Shown piece by piece: positions 1-15,000 of a stretch of DNA of 64,000 bases. The stretch is taken from the NCBI GenBank assembly GCA_036245805.1, contig BTRK01000006.1:35654901-35718900 (forward strand), given 5' to 3'. This DNA comes from Pristionchus mayeri (lineage: Eukaryota > Nematoda > Chromadorea > Rhabditida > Neodiplogasteridae). Each line of letters begins with the position of its first letter. The stretch's first letter is position 1. Position numbers and translations under genes: made by a program. The notes below the pieces were generated by a model. It searched no databases, was not told where the DNA came from, and saw nothing but the letters and a program-made list of their open reading frames with translations.

Positions 1-3000
1 GATCATATTATTGGAAGGTTCTTCTGGTCACGATGGCAATGCAAGATCTAATCATACTATTGGAAGGTTCTTCTGGTTTAAAACCAACAATATGATCAGC
101 TCTGCAGCAAATGTCATCGGACGCGGGCGGGCAATCGATGAATGAGGAGAGAAGAAGAGAGACCACGATGGCAATGCAAGATCTAATCATATTATTGGAA
201 GGTTTTTCTGGTTTAGAACCAACAACATGATCAGCTCTGAAGCAAATGTCATCGGACGCGGGCGGGCAATCGATGAATGAGGAGAGAAGAAGAGAGATCA
301 CGATGGCAATACAAGATCTAATCATACAATTGGAAGGTTCTTCTGGTCACGATCATACTATTGGAAGGTTCTTCTGGTCATGATGGCAATGCAAGATCTA
401 ATCATACTATTGGAAGGTTCTTCTGGTTTAGAACCAACAACATGATCTGCTCTGCACCAAATGTCATCGGACGCGAGCGAACAATCGATGAATGAGGAGA
501 GAAGAAGAGAGATCACGATGGCAATGCAAGATCTAATCATACTATTGGAAGGTTCTTCTGGTTTAGAACCAACAATATGATCAGCTCTGCAGCAAATGTC
601 ATCGGATGCGAGCGAGCAATCGATGAATGAGGAGAGAAGAAGAGAGATCCCGATTGCAATGCAAGATCTAATCATATTATTGGAAGGTTCTTCTGGTTTA
701 GAACCAACAACATGATCAGCTCTGCAGCAAATGTCATCGGACGCGAGCGAACAATCGATGAATGAGGAGAGAAGAAGAGAGATCACGATGGCAATGCAAG
801 ATCTAATCATATTATTGAAAGGTTCTTCTGGTTTAGAACCAACAATATGAACAGCTCTGCAGGAAATGTCATCGGACGCGAGCGAACAATCGATGAATGA
901 GGAGAGAAGAAGAGAGATCACGATGGCAATGCAAGATCTAATCATACTATTGGAAGGTTCTTCTGGTCACGATCATACTATTGGAAGGTTCTTCTGGTCA
1001 CGATGGCAATGCAAGATCTAATCATACTATTGGAAGGTTCTTCTGGTTAAGAACCAACAACATGATCAGCTCTGCAGCAAATGTCATCGGACGCGAGCGA
1101 ACAATCGATGAATGAGGAGAGAAGAAGAGAGATCACGATGGCAATGCAAGATCTAATCATATTATTGAAAGGTTCTTCTGGTTTAGAACCAACAATATGA
1201 ACAGCTCTGCAGGAAATGTCATCGGACGCGAGCGAACAATCGATGAATGAGGAGAGAAGAAGAGAGATCACGATGGCAATGCAAGATCTAATTATTTTAT
1301 TGGAAGGTTTTTCTGGTTTAGAACCAACAACATGATCAGCTCTGCAGCAAATGTCATCGGACGCGGGCGGGCAATCGATGAATGAGGAGAGAAGAAGAGA
1401 GATCACGATGGCAATGCAAGATCTAATCATACAATTGGAAGGTTCTTCTGGTCACGATCATACTATTGGAAGGTTCTTCTGGTCACGATGGCAATGCAAG
1501 ATCTAATCATACTATTGGAAGGTTCTTCTGGTCACGATCATACTATTGGAAGGTTCTTCTGGTCACGATGGCAATGCAAGATCTAATCATACTATTGGAA
1601 GGTTCTTCTGGTTTAGAACCAACAATATGATCAGCTCTGCAGCAAATGTCATCGGATGCGAGCGAGCAATCGATGAATGAGGAGAGAAGAAGAGAGATCC
1701 CGATTGCAATGCAAGATCTAATCATATTATTGGAAGGTTCTTCTGGTTTAGAACCAACAACATGATCAGCTCTGCAGCAAATGTCATCGGACGCGAGCGA
1801 ACAATCGATGAATGAGGAGAGAAGAAGAGAGATCACGATGGCAATGCAAGATCAAATCATATTATTGAAAGGTTCTTCTGGTTTAGAACCAACAATATGA
1901 ACAGCTCTGCAGGAAATGTCATCGGACGCGAGCGAACAATCGATGAATGAGGAGAGAAGAAGAGAGATCACGATGGCAATGCAAGATCTAATCATACTAT
2001 TGGAAGGTTCTTCTGGTCACGATCATACTATTGGAAGGTTCTTCTGGCTTAGAACCAACAATATGATCAGCTCTGCAGCAAATGTCATCGGATGCGAGCG
2101 AGCAATCGATGAATGAGGAGAGAAGAAGAGAGATCCCGATTGCAATGCAAGATCTAATCATATTATTGGAAGGTTCTTCTGGTTTAGAACCAACAACATG
2201 ATCAGCTCTGCAGCAAATGTCATCGGACGCGAGCGAACAATCGATGAATGAGGAGAGAAGAAGAGAGATCACGATGGCAATGCAAGATCTAATCATATTA
2301 TTGAAAGGTTCTTCTGGTTTAGAACCAACAATATGAACAGCTCTGCAGGAAATGTCATCGGACGCGAGCGAACAATCGATGAATGAGGAGAGAAGAAGAG
2401 AGATCACGATGGCAATGCAAGATCTAATCATACTATTGGAAGGTTCTTCTGGTCACGATCATACTATTGGAAGGTTCTTCTGGCTTAGAACCAACAATAT
2501 GATCAGCTCTGCAGCAAATGTCATCGGATGCGAGCGAGCAATCGATGAATGAGGAGAGAAGAAGAGAGATCCCGATTGCAATGCAAGATCTAATCATATT
2601 ATTGGAAGGTTCTTCTGGTTTAGAACCAACAACATGATCAGCTCTGCAGCAAATGTCATCGGACGCGAGCGAACAATCGATGAATGAGGAGAGAAGAAGA
2701 GAGATCACGATGGCAATGCAAGATCTAATCATATTATTGAAAGGTTCTTCTGGTTTAGAACCAACAATATGAACAGCTCTGCAGGAAATGTCATCGGACG
2801 CGAGCGAACAATCGATGAATGAGGAGAGAAGAAGAGAGATCACGATGGCAATGCAAGATCTAATCATACTATTGGAAGGTTCTTCTGGTCACGATCATAC
2901 TATTGGAAGGTTCTTCTGGTCACGATGGCAATGCAAGATCTAATCATACTATTGGAAGGTTCTTCTGGTTAAGAACCAACAACATGATCAGCTCTGCAGC

Positions 3001-6000
3001 AAATGTCATCGGACGCGAGCGAACAATCGATGAATGAGGAGAGAAGAAGAGAGATCACGATGGCAATGCAAGATCTAATCATATTATTGGAAGGTTTTTC
3101 TGGTCACGATCATACTATTGGAAGGTTCTTCTGGTCACGATCATACTATTGGAAGGTTCTTCTGGTCACGATGGCAACGCAAGATCTACTTATAGTATTG
3201 GAAGGTTCTTCTGGTTTAGAACCAACAATATGATCAGCTCTGCAGCAAATGTCATCGGACGCGAGCGAGCAATCGATGAATGAGGAGGGAAGAAGAGAGA
3301 TCACGATGGCAACGCAAGATCTAATCATATTATTGGAAGGTTTTTCTGGTTTAGAACCAACAACATGATCAGCTCTGCAGCAAATGTCATCGGACGCGAG
3401 CGAACAATCGATGAATGAGGAGAGAAGAAGAGAGATCACGATGGCAATGCAAGATCTAATCATATTATTGAAAGGTTCTTCTGGTTTAGAACCAACAATA
3501 TGAACAGCTCTGCAGGAAATGTCATCGGACGCGAGCGAACAATCGATGAATGAGGAGAGAAGAAGAGAGATCACGATGGCAATGCAAGATCTAATCATAC
3601 TATTGGAAGGTTCTTCTGGTCACGATCATACTATTGGAAGGTTCTTCTGGCTTAGAACCAACAATATGATCAGCTCTGCAGCAAATGTCATCGGATGCGA
3701 GCGAGCAATCGATGAATGAGGAGAGAAGAAGAGAGATCCCGATTGCAATGCAAGATCTAATCATATTATTGGAAGGTTCTTCTGGTTTAGAACCAACAAC
3801 ATGATCAGCTCTGCAGCAAATGTCATCGGACGCGAGCGAACAATCGATGAATGAGGAGAGAAGAAGAGAGATCACGATGGCAATGCAAGATCTAATCATA
3901 TTATTGAAAGGTTCTTCTGGTTTAGAACCAACAATATGAACAGCTCTGCAGGAAATGTCATCGGACGCGAGCGAACAATCGATGAATGAGGAGAGAAGAA
4001 GAGAGATCACGATGGCAATGCAAGATCTAATCATACTATTGGAAGGTTCTTCTGGTCACGATCATACTATTGGAAGGTTCTTCTGGTCACGATGGCAATG
4101 CAAGATCTAATCATACTATTGGAAGGTTCTTCTGGTTAAGAACCAACAACATGATCAGCTCTGCAGCAAATGTCATCGGACGCGAGCGAACAATCGATGA
4201 ATGAGGAGAGAAGAAGAGAGATCACGATGGCAATGCAAGATCTAATCATATTATTGAAAGGTTCTTCTGGTTTAGAACCAACAATATGAACAGCTCTGCA
4301 GGAAATGTCATCGGACGCGAGCGAACAATCGATGAATGAGGAGAGAAGAAGAGAGATCACGATGGCAATGCAAGATCTAATCATATTATTGGAAGGTTTT
4401 TCTGGTCACGATCATACTATTGGAAGGTTCTTCTGGTCACGATGGCAATGCAAGATCTAATCATACTATTGGAAGGTTCTTCTGGTTTAGAACCAACAAC
4501 ATGATCTGCTCTGCACCAAATGTCATCGGATGCGAGCGAGCAATCGATGAATGAGGAGAGAAGAAGAGAGATCCCGATTGCAATGCAAGATCTAATCATA
4601 TTATTGGAAGGTTCTTCTGGTTTAGAACCAACAACATGATCAGCTCTGCAGGAAATGTCATCGGACGCGAGCGAACAATCTATGAATGAGGAGAGAAGAA
4701 GAGAGATCACGATGGCAATGCAAGATCTAATCATATTATTGAAAGGTTCTTCTGGTTTAGAACCAACAATATGAACAGCTCTGCAGGAAATGTCATCGGA
4801 CGCGAGCGAACAATCGATGAATGAGGAGAGAAGAAGAGAGATCACGATGGCAATGCAAGATCTAATCATACTATTGGAAGGTTCTTCTGGTCACGATCAT
4901 ACTATTGGAAGGTTCTTCTGGTCACGATGGCAACGCAAGATCTACTTATAGTATTGGAAGGTTCTTCTGGTTTAGAACCAACAATATGATCAGCTCTGCA
5001 GCAAATGTCATCGGACGCGAGCGAGCAATCGATGAATGAGGAGGGAAGAAGAGAGATCACGATGGCAACGCAAGATCTAATCATATTATTGGAAGGTTTT
5101 TCTGGTTTAGAACCAACAACATGATCACCTCTGCAGGAAATGTCATCGGACGCGAGCGAACAATCGATGAATGAGGAGAGAAGAAGAGAGATCCCGATTG
5201 CAATGCAAGATCTAATCATATTATTGGAAGGTTCTTCTGGTTTAGAACCAACAACATGATCAGCTCTGCAGCAAATGTCATCGGATGCGAGCGAGCAATC
5301 GATGAATGAGGAGAGAAGAAGAGAGATCCCGATTGCAATGCAAGATCTAATCATATTATTGGAAGGTTCTTCTGGTTTAGAACCAACAACATGATCAGCT
5401 CTGCAGCAAATGTCATCGGACGCGAGCGAACAATCGATGAATGAGGAGAGAAGAAGAGAGATCACGATGGCAATGCAAGATCTAATCATATTATTGAAAG
5501 GTTCTTCTGGTTTAGAACCAACAATATGAACAGCTCTGCAGGAAATGTCATCGGACGCGAGCGAACAATCGATGAATGAGGAGAGAAGAAGAGAGATCAC
5601 GATGGCAATGCAAGATCTAATCATACTATTGGAAGGTTCTTCTGGTCACGATCATACTATTGGAAGGTTCTTCTGGTCACGATGGCAATGCAAGATCTAA
5701 TCATACTATTGGAAGGTTCTTCTGGTTAAGAACCAACAACATGATCAGCTCTGCAGCAAATGTCATCGGACGCGAGCGAACAATCGATGAATGAGGAGAG
5801 AAGAAGAGAGATCACGATGGCAATGCAAGATCTAATCATATTATTGAAAGGTTCTTCTGGTTTAGAACCAACAATATGAACAGCTCTGCAGGAAATGTCA
5901 TCGGACGCGAGCGAACAATCGATGAATGAGGAGAGAAGAAGAGAGATCACGATGGCAATGCAAGATCTAATTATTTTATTGGAAGGTTTTTCTGGTTTAG

Positions 6001-9000
6001 AACCAACAACATGATCAGCTCTGCAGCAAATGTCATCGGACGCGGGCGGGCAATCGATGAATGAGGAGAGAAGAAGAGAGATCACGATGGCAATGCAAGA
6101 TCTAATCATATTATTGGAAGGTTTTTCTGGTTTAGAACCAACAACATGATCACCTCTGCAGCAAATGTCATCGGACGCGAGCGAACAATCGATGAATGAG
6201 GAGAGAAGAAGAGAGATCACGATGGCAATGCAAGATCTAATCATATTATTGAAAGGTTCTTCTGGTTTAGAACCAACAATATGAACAGCTCTGCAGGAAA
6301 TGTCATCGGACGCGAGCGAACAATCGATGAATGAGGAGAGAAGAAGTGAGATCACGATGGCAATGCAAGATCTAATCATACTATTGGAAGGTTCTTCTTG
6401 TTTAGAACCAACAATATGATCAGCTCTGCAGCAAATGTCATCGGAAGCGAGCGAGCAATCGATGAATGAGGAGAGAAGAAGAGAGATCACGATGGCAATG
6501 CAAGATCTAATCATATTATTGAAAGGTTCTTCTGGTTTAGAACCAACAATATGAACAGCTCTGCAGGAAATGTCATCGGACGCGAGCGAACAATCGATGA
6601 ATGAGGAGAGAAGAAGAGAGATCACGATGGCAATGCAAGATCTAATCATACTATTGGAAGGTTCTTCTGGTCACGATCATACTATTGGAAGGTTCTTCTG
6701 GTCACGATGGCAATGCAAGATCTAATCATATTATTGGAAGGTTCTTCTGGTTTAGAACCAACAACATGATCAGCTCTGCAGCAAATGTCATCGGACGCGA
6801 GCGAACAATCGATGAATGAGGAGAGAAGAAGAGAGATCACGATGGCAATGCAAGATCTAATCATATTATTGAAAGGTTCTTCTGGTTTAGAACCAACAAT
6901 ATGAACAGCTCTGCAGGAAATGTCATCGGACGCGAGCGAACAATCGATGAATGAGGAGAGAAGAAGAGAGATCACGATGGCAATGCAAGATCTAATTATT
7001 TTATTGGAAGGTTTTTCTGGTTTAGAACCAACAACATGATCAGCTCTGCAGCAAATGTCATCGGACGCGGGCGGGCAATCGATGAATGAGGAGAGAAGAA
7101 GAGAGATCACGATGGCAATGCAAGATCTAATCATACAATTGGAAGGTTCTTCTGGTCACGATCATACTATTGGAAGGTTCTTCTGGTCACGATGGCAATG
7201 CAAGATCTAATCATACTATTGGAAGGTTCTTCTGGTCACGATCATACTATTGGAAGGTTCTTCTGGTCACGATGGCAATGCAAGATCTAATCATACTATT
7301 GGAAGGTTCTTCTGGTTTAGAACCAACAATATGATCAGCTCTGCAGCAAATGTCATCGGAAGCGAGCGAGCAATCGATGAATGAGGAGAGAAGAAGAGAG
7401 ATCACGATGGCAATGCAAGATCTAATCATATTATTGAAAGGTTCTTCTGGTTTAGAACCAACAATATGAACAGCTCTGCAGGAAATGTCATCGGACGCGA
7501 GCGAACAATCGATGAATGAGGAGAGAAGAAGAGAGATCACGATGGCAATGCAAGATCTAATCATACTATTGGAAGGTTCTTCTGGTCACGATCATACTAT
7601 TGGAAGGTTCTTCTGGTCACGATGGCAATGCAAGATCTAATCATATTATTGGAAGGTTCTTCTGGTTTAGAACCAACAATATGAACAGCTCTGCAGGAAA
7701 TGTCATCGGACGCGAGCGAGCAATCGATGAATGAGGAGAGAAGAAGAGAGATCACGATGGCAATGCAAGATCTAATCATATTATTGAAAGGTTCTTCTGG
7801 TTTAGAACCAACAATATGAACAGCTCTGCAGGAAATGTCATCGGACGCGAGCGAACAATCGATGAATGAGGAGAGAAGAAGAGAGATCACGATGGCAATG
7901 CAAGATCTAATCATATTATTGAAAGGTTCTTCTGGTTTAGAACCAACAATATGAACAGCTCTGCAGGAAATGTCATCGGACGCGAGCGAACAATCGATGA
8001 ATGAGGAGAGAAGAAGAGAGATCACGATGGCAATGCAAGATCTAATTATTTTATTGGAAGGTTTTTCTGGTTTAGAACCAACAACATGATCAGCTCTGCA
8101 GCAAATGTCATCGGACGCGGGCGGGCAATCGATGAATGAGGAGAGAAGAAGAGAGATCACGATGGCAATGCAAGATCTAATCATACAATTGGAAGGTTCT
8201 TCTGGTCACGATCATACTATTGGAAGGTTCTTCTGGTCACGATGGCAATGCAAGATCTAATCATACTATTGGAAGGTTCTTCTGGTCACGATCATACTAT
8301 TGGAAGGTTCTTCTGGTCACGATGGCAATGCAAGATCTAATCATACTATTGGAAGGTTCTTCTGGTTTAGAACCAACAATATGATCAGCTCTGCAGCAAA
8401 TGTCATCGGATGCGAGCGAGCAATCGATGAATGAGGAGAGAAGAAGAGAGATCCCGATTGCAATGCAAGATCTAATCATATTATTGGAAGGTTCTTCTGG
8501 TTTAGAACCAACAACATGATCAGCTCTGCAGCAAATGTCATCGGACGCGAGCGAACAATCGATGAATGAGGAGAGAAGAAGAGAGATCACGATGGCAATG
8601 CAAGATCTAATCATATTATTGAAAGGTTCTTCTGGTTTAGAACCAACAATATGAACAGCTCTGCAGGAAATGTCATCGGACGCGAGCGAACAATCGATGA
8701 ATGAGGAGAGAAGAAGAGAGATCACGATGGCAATGCAAGATCTAATCATACTATTGGAAGGTTCTTCTGGTCACGATCATACTATTGGAAGGTTCTTCTG
8801 GTCACGATGGCAATGCAAGATCTAATCATACTATTGGAAGGTTCTTCTGGTCACGATCATACTATTGGAAGGTTCTTCTGGTCACGATGGCAATGCAAGA
8901 TCTAATCATACTATTGGAAGGTTCTTCTGGTTTAGAACCAACAATATGATCAGCTCTGCAGCAAATGTCATCGGATGCGAGCGAGCAATCGATGAATGAG

Positions 9001-12000
9001 GAGAGAAGAAGAGAGATCCCGATTGCAATGCAAGATCTAATCATATTATTGGAAGGTTCTTCTGGTTTAGAACCAACAACATGATCAGCTCTGCAGCAAA
9101 TGTCATCGGACGCGAGCGAACAATCGATGAATGAGGAGAGAAGAAGAGAGATCACGATGGCAATGCAAGATCTAATCATATTATTGAAAGGTTCTTCTGG
9201 TTTAGAACCAACAATATGAACAGCTCTGCAGGAAATGTCATCGGACGCGAGCGAACAATCGATGAATGAGGAGAGAAGAAGAGAGATCACGATGGCAATG
9301 CAAGATCTAATCATACTATTGGAAGGTTCTTCTGGTCACGATCATACTATTGGAAGGTTCTTCTGGTCACGATGGCAATGCAAGATCTAATCATACTATT
9401 GGAAGGTTCTTCTGGTCACGATCATACTATTGGAAGGTTCTTCTGGTCACGATGGCAATGCAAGATCTAATCATACTATTGGAAGGTTCTTCTGGTTTAG
9501 AACCAACAATATGATCAGCTCTGCAGCAAATGTCATCGGATGCGAGCGAGCAATCGATGAATGAGGAGAGAAGAAGAGAGATCCCGATTGCAATGCAAGA
9601 TCTAATCATATTATTGGAAGGTTCTTCTGGTTTAGAACCAACAACATGATCAGCTCTGCAGCAAATGTCATCGGACGCGAGCGAACAATCGATGAATGAG
9701 GAGAGAAGAAGAGAGATCACGATGGCAATGCAAGATCTAATCATATTATTGAAAGGTTCTTCTGGTTTAGAACCAACAATATGAACAGCTCTGCAGGAAA
9801 TGTCATCGGACGCGAGCGAACAATCGATGAATGAGGAGAGAAGAAGAGAGATCACGATGGCAATGCAAGATCTAATCATACTATTGGAAGGTTCTTCTGG
9901 TCACGATCATACTATTGGAAGGTTCTTCTGGTCACGATGGCAATGCAAGATCTAATCATACTATTGGAAGGTTCTTCTGGTCACGATCATACTATTGGAA
10001 GGTTCTTCTGGTCACGATGGCAATGCAAGATCTAATCATACTATTGGAAGGTTCTTCTGGTTTAGAACCAACAATATGATCAGCTCTGCAGCAAATGTCA
10101 TCGGATGCGAGCGAGCAATCGATGAATGAGGAGAGAAGAAGAGAGATCCCGATTGCAATGCAAGATCTAATCATATTATTGGAAGGTTCTTCTGGTTTAG
10201 AACCAACAACATGATCAGCTCTGCAGCAAATGTCATCGGACGCGAGCGAACAATCGATGAATGAGGAGAGAAGAAGAGAGATCACGATGGCAATGCAAGA
10301 TCTAATCATATTATTGAAAGGTTCTTCTGGTTTAGAACCAACAATATGAACAGCTCTGCAGGAAATGTCATCGGACGCGAGCGAACAATCGATGAATGAG
10401 GAGAGAAGAAGAGAGATCACGATGGCAATGCAAGATCTAATCATACTATTGGAAGGTTCTTCTGGTCACGATCATACTATTGGAAGGTTCTTCTGGTCAC
10501 GATGGCAATGCAAGATCTAATCATACTATTGGAAGGTTCTTCTGGTCACGATCATACTATTGGAAGGTTCTTCTGGTCACGATGGCAATGCAAGATCTAA
10601 TCATACTATTGGAAGGTTCTTCTGGTTTAGAACCAACAATATGATCAGCTCTGCAGCAAATGTCATCGGATGCGAGCGAGCAATCGATGAATGAGGAGAG
10701 AAGAAGAGAGATCCCGATTGCAATGCAAGATCTAATCATATTATTGGAAGGTTCTTCTGGTTTAGAACCAACAACATGATCAGCTCTGCAGCAAATGTCA
10801 TCGGACGCGAGCGAACAATCGATGAATGAGGAGAGAAGAAGAGAGATCACGATGGCAATGCAAGATCTAATCATATTATTGAAAGGTTCTTCTGGTTTAG
10901 AACCAACAATATGAACAGCTCTGCAGGAAATGTCATCGGACGCGAGCGAACAATCGATGAATGAGGAGAGAAGAAGAGAGATCACGATGGCAATGCAAGA
11001 TCTAATCATATTATTGGAAGGTTCTTCTGGTCACGATCATACTATTGGAAGGTTCTTCTGGTCACGATGGCAATGCAAGATCTAATCATACTATTGGAAG
11101 GTTCTTCTGGTTAAGAACCAACAACATGATCAGCTCTGCAGCAAATGTCATCGGACGCGAGCGAACAATCGATGAATGAGGAGAGAAGAAGAGAGATCAC
11201 GATGGCAATGCAAGATCTAATCATATTATTGAAAGGTTCTTCTGGTTTAGAACCAACAATATGAACAGCTCTGCAGGAAATGTCATCGGACGCGAGCGAA
11301 CAATCGATGAATGAGGAGAGAAGAAGAGAGATCACGATGGCAATGCAAGATCTAATCATATTATTGGAAGGTTTTTCTGGTTTAGAACCAACAACATGAT
11401 CAGCTCTGCAGCAAATGTCATCGGACGCGGGCGAACAATCGATGAATGAGGAGAGAAGAAGAGAGATCACGATGGCAATGCAAGATCTAATCATACAATT
11501 GGAAGGTTCTTCTGGTCACGATCATACTATTGGAAGGTTCTTCTGGTCACGATGGCAATGCAAGATCTAATCATACTATTGGAAGGTTCTTCTGGTTTAG
11601 AACCAACAACATGATCTGCTCTGCACCAAATGTCATCGGACGCGAGCGAACAATCGATGAATGAGGAGAGAAGAAGAGAGATCCCGATTGCAATGCAAGA
11701 TCTAATCATATTATTGGAAGGTTCTTCTGGTTTAGAACCAACAACATGATCAGCTCTGCAGCAAATGTCATCGGACGCGAGCGAACAATCGATGAATGAG
11801 GAGAGAAGAAGAGAGATCACGATGGCAATGCAAGATCTAATCATATTATTGAAAGGTTCTTCTGGTTTAGAACCAACAATATGAACAGCTCTGCAGGAAA
11901 TGTCATCGGACGCGAGCGAACAATCGATGAATGAGGAGAGAAGAAGAGAGATCACGATGGCAATGCAAGATCTAATCATATTATTGGAAGGTTCTTCTGG

Positions 12001-15000
12001 TCACGATCATACTATTGGAAGGTTCTTCTGGTCACGATGGCAATGCAAGATCTAATCATACTATTGGAAGGTTCTTCTGGTTAAGAACCAACAACATGAT
12101 CAGCTCTGCAGCAAATGTCATCGGACGCGAGCGAACAATCGATGAATGAGGAGAGAAGAAGAGAGATCACGATGGCAATGCAAGATCTAATCATATTATT
12201 GAAAGGTTCTTCTGGTTTAGAACCAACAATATGAACAGCTCTGCAGGAAATGTCATCGGACGCGAGCGAACAATCGATGAATGAGGAGAGAAGAAGAGAG
12301 ATCACGATGGCAATGCAAGATCTAATCATATTATTGGAAGGTTTTTCTGGTTTAGAACCAACAACATGATCAGCTCTGCAGCAAATGTCATCGGACGCGG
12401 GCGAACAATCGATGAATGAGGAGAGAAGAAGAGAGATCACGATGGCAATGCAAGATCTAATCATACAATTGGAAGGTTCTTCTGGTCACGATCATACTAT
12501 TGGAAGGTTCTTCTGGTCACGATGGCAATGCAAGATCTAATCATACTATTGGAAGGTTCTTCTGGTTTAGAACCAACAACATGATCTGCTCTGCACCAAA
12601 TGTCATCGGACGCGAGCGAACAATCGATGAATGAGGAGAGAAGAAGAGAGATCCCGATTGCAATGCAAGATCTAATCATACAATTGGAAGGTTCTTCTGG
12701 TCACGATCATACTATTGGAAGGTTCTTCTGGTCACGATGGCAATGCAAGATCTAATCATACTATTGGAAGGTTCTTCTGGTTTAGAACCAACAACATGAT
12801 CTGCTCTGCACCAAATGTCATCGGATGCGAGCGAGCAATCGATGAATGAGGAGAGAAGAAGAGAGATCCCGATTGCAATGCAAGATCTAATCATATTATT
12901 GGAAGGTTCTTCTGGTTTAGAACCAACAACATGACCAGCTCTGCAGCAAATGTCATCGGACGCGAGCGAACAATCTATGAATGAGGAGAGAAGAAGAGAG
13001 ATCACGATGGCAATGCAAGATCTAATCATATTATTGAAAGGTTCTTCTGGTTTAGAACCAACAATATGAACAGCTCTGCAGGAAATGTCATCGGACGCGA
13101 GCGAACAATCGATGAATGAGGAGAGAAGAAGAGAGATCACGATGGCAATGCAAGATCTAATCATACTATTGGAAGGTTCTTCTGGTCACGATCATACTAT
13201 TGGAAGGTTCTTCTGGTCACGATGGCAACGCAAGATCTACTTATAGTATTGGAAGGTTCTTCTGGTTTAGAACCAACAATATGATCAGCTCTGCAGCAAA
13301 TGTCATCGGACGCGAGCGAGCAATCGATGAATGAGGAGGGAAGAAGAGAGATCACGATGGCAACGCAAGATCTAATCATATTATTGGAAGGTTTTTCTGG
13401 TTTAGAACCAACAACATGATCACCTCTGCAGCAAATGTCATCGGACGCGAGCGAACAATCGATGAATGAGGAGAGAAGAAGAGAGATCACGATGGCAATG
13501 CAAGATCTAATCATATTATTGGAAGGTTCTTCTGGTTTAGAACCAACAACATGATCAGCTGTGCAGCAAATGTCATCGGACGCGAGCGAGCAATCGATGA
13601 ATGAGGAGAGAAGAAGAGAGATCACGATGGCAATGCAAGATCTAATCATACTATTGGAAGGTTCTTCTGGTCACGATCATACTATTGGAAGGTTCTTCTG
13701 GTCACGATGGCAATGCAAGATCTAATCATACTATTGGAAGGTTCTTCTGGTCACGATCATACTATTGGAAGGTTCTTCTGGTCACGATGGCAATGCAAGA
13801 TCTAATCATACTATTGGAAGGTTCTTCTGGTTTAGAACCAACAATATGATCAGCTCTGCAGCAAATGTCATCGGATGCGAGCGAGCAATCGATGAATGAG
13901 GAGAGAAGAAGAGAGATCACGATGGCAATGCAAGATCTAATCATACAATTGGAAGGTTCTTCTGGTCACGATCATACTATTGGAAGGTTCTTCTGGTCAC
14001 GATGGCAATGCAAGATCTAATCATACTATTGGAAGGTTCTTCTGGTTTAGAACCAACAACATGATCTGCTCTGCACCAAATGTCATCGGACGCGAGCGAA
14101 CAATCGATGAATGAGGAGAGAAGAAGAGAGATCCCGATTGCAATGCAAGATCTAATCATACAATTGGAAGGTTCTTCTGGTACCGATCATACTATTGGAA
14201 GGTTCTTCTGGTCACGATGGCAATGCAAGATCTAATCATACTATTGGAAGGTTCTTCTGGTTTAGAACCAACAACATGATCTGCTCTGCACCAAATGTCA
14301 TCGGATGCGAGCGAGCAATCGATGAATGAGGAGAGAAGAAGAGAGATCCCGATTGCAATGCAAGATCTAATCATATTATTGGAAGGTTCTTCTGGTTTAG
14401 AACCAACAACATGACCAGCTCTGCAGCAAATGTCATCGGACGCGAGCGAACAATCTATGAATGAGGAGAGAAGAAGAGAGATCACGATGGCAATGCAAGA
14501 TCTAATCATATTATTGAAAGGTTCTTCTGGTTTAGAACCAACAATATGAACAGCTCTGCAGGAAATGTCATCGGACGCGAGCGAACAATCGATGAATGAG
14601 GAGAGAAGAAGAGAGATCACGATGGCAATGCAAGATCTAATCATACTATTGGAAGGTTCTTCTGGTCACGATCATACTATTGGAAGGTTCTTCTGGTCAC
14701 GATGGCAACGCAAGATCTACTTATAGTATTGGAAGGTTCTTCTGGTTTAGAACCAACAATATGATCACCTCTGCAGCAAATGTCATCGGACGCGAGCGAG
14801 CAATCGATGAATGAGGAGGGAAGAAGAGAGATCACGATGGCAACGCAAGATCTAATCATATTATTGGAAGGTTTTTCTGGTTTAGAACCAACAACATGAT
14901 CACCTCTGCAGCAAATGTCATCGGACGCGAGCGAACAATCGATGAATGAGGAGAGAAGAAGAGAGATCACGATGGCAATGCAAGATCTAATCATATTATT

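Noticed and set aside
1916..3719. Plus-strand frames in the array starting MSSDASEQSMNEERRREITM
   Set aside because: They appear only where a 31-bp unit removes a stop; they are by-products of the repeat and shorter than the minus-strand frames.
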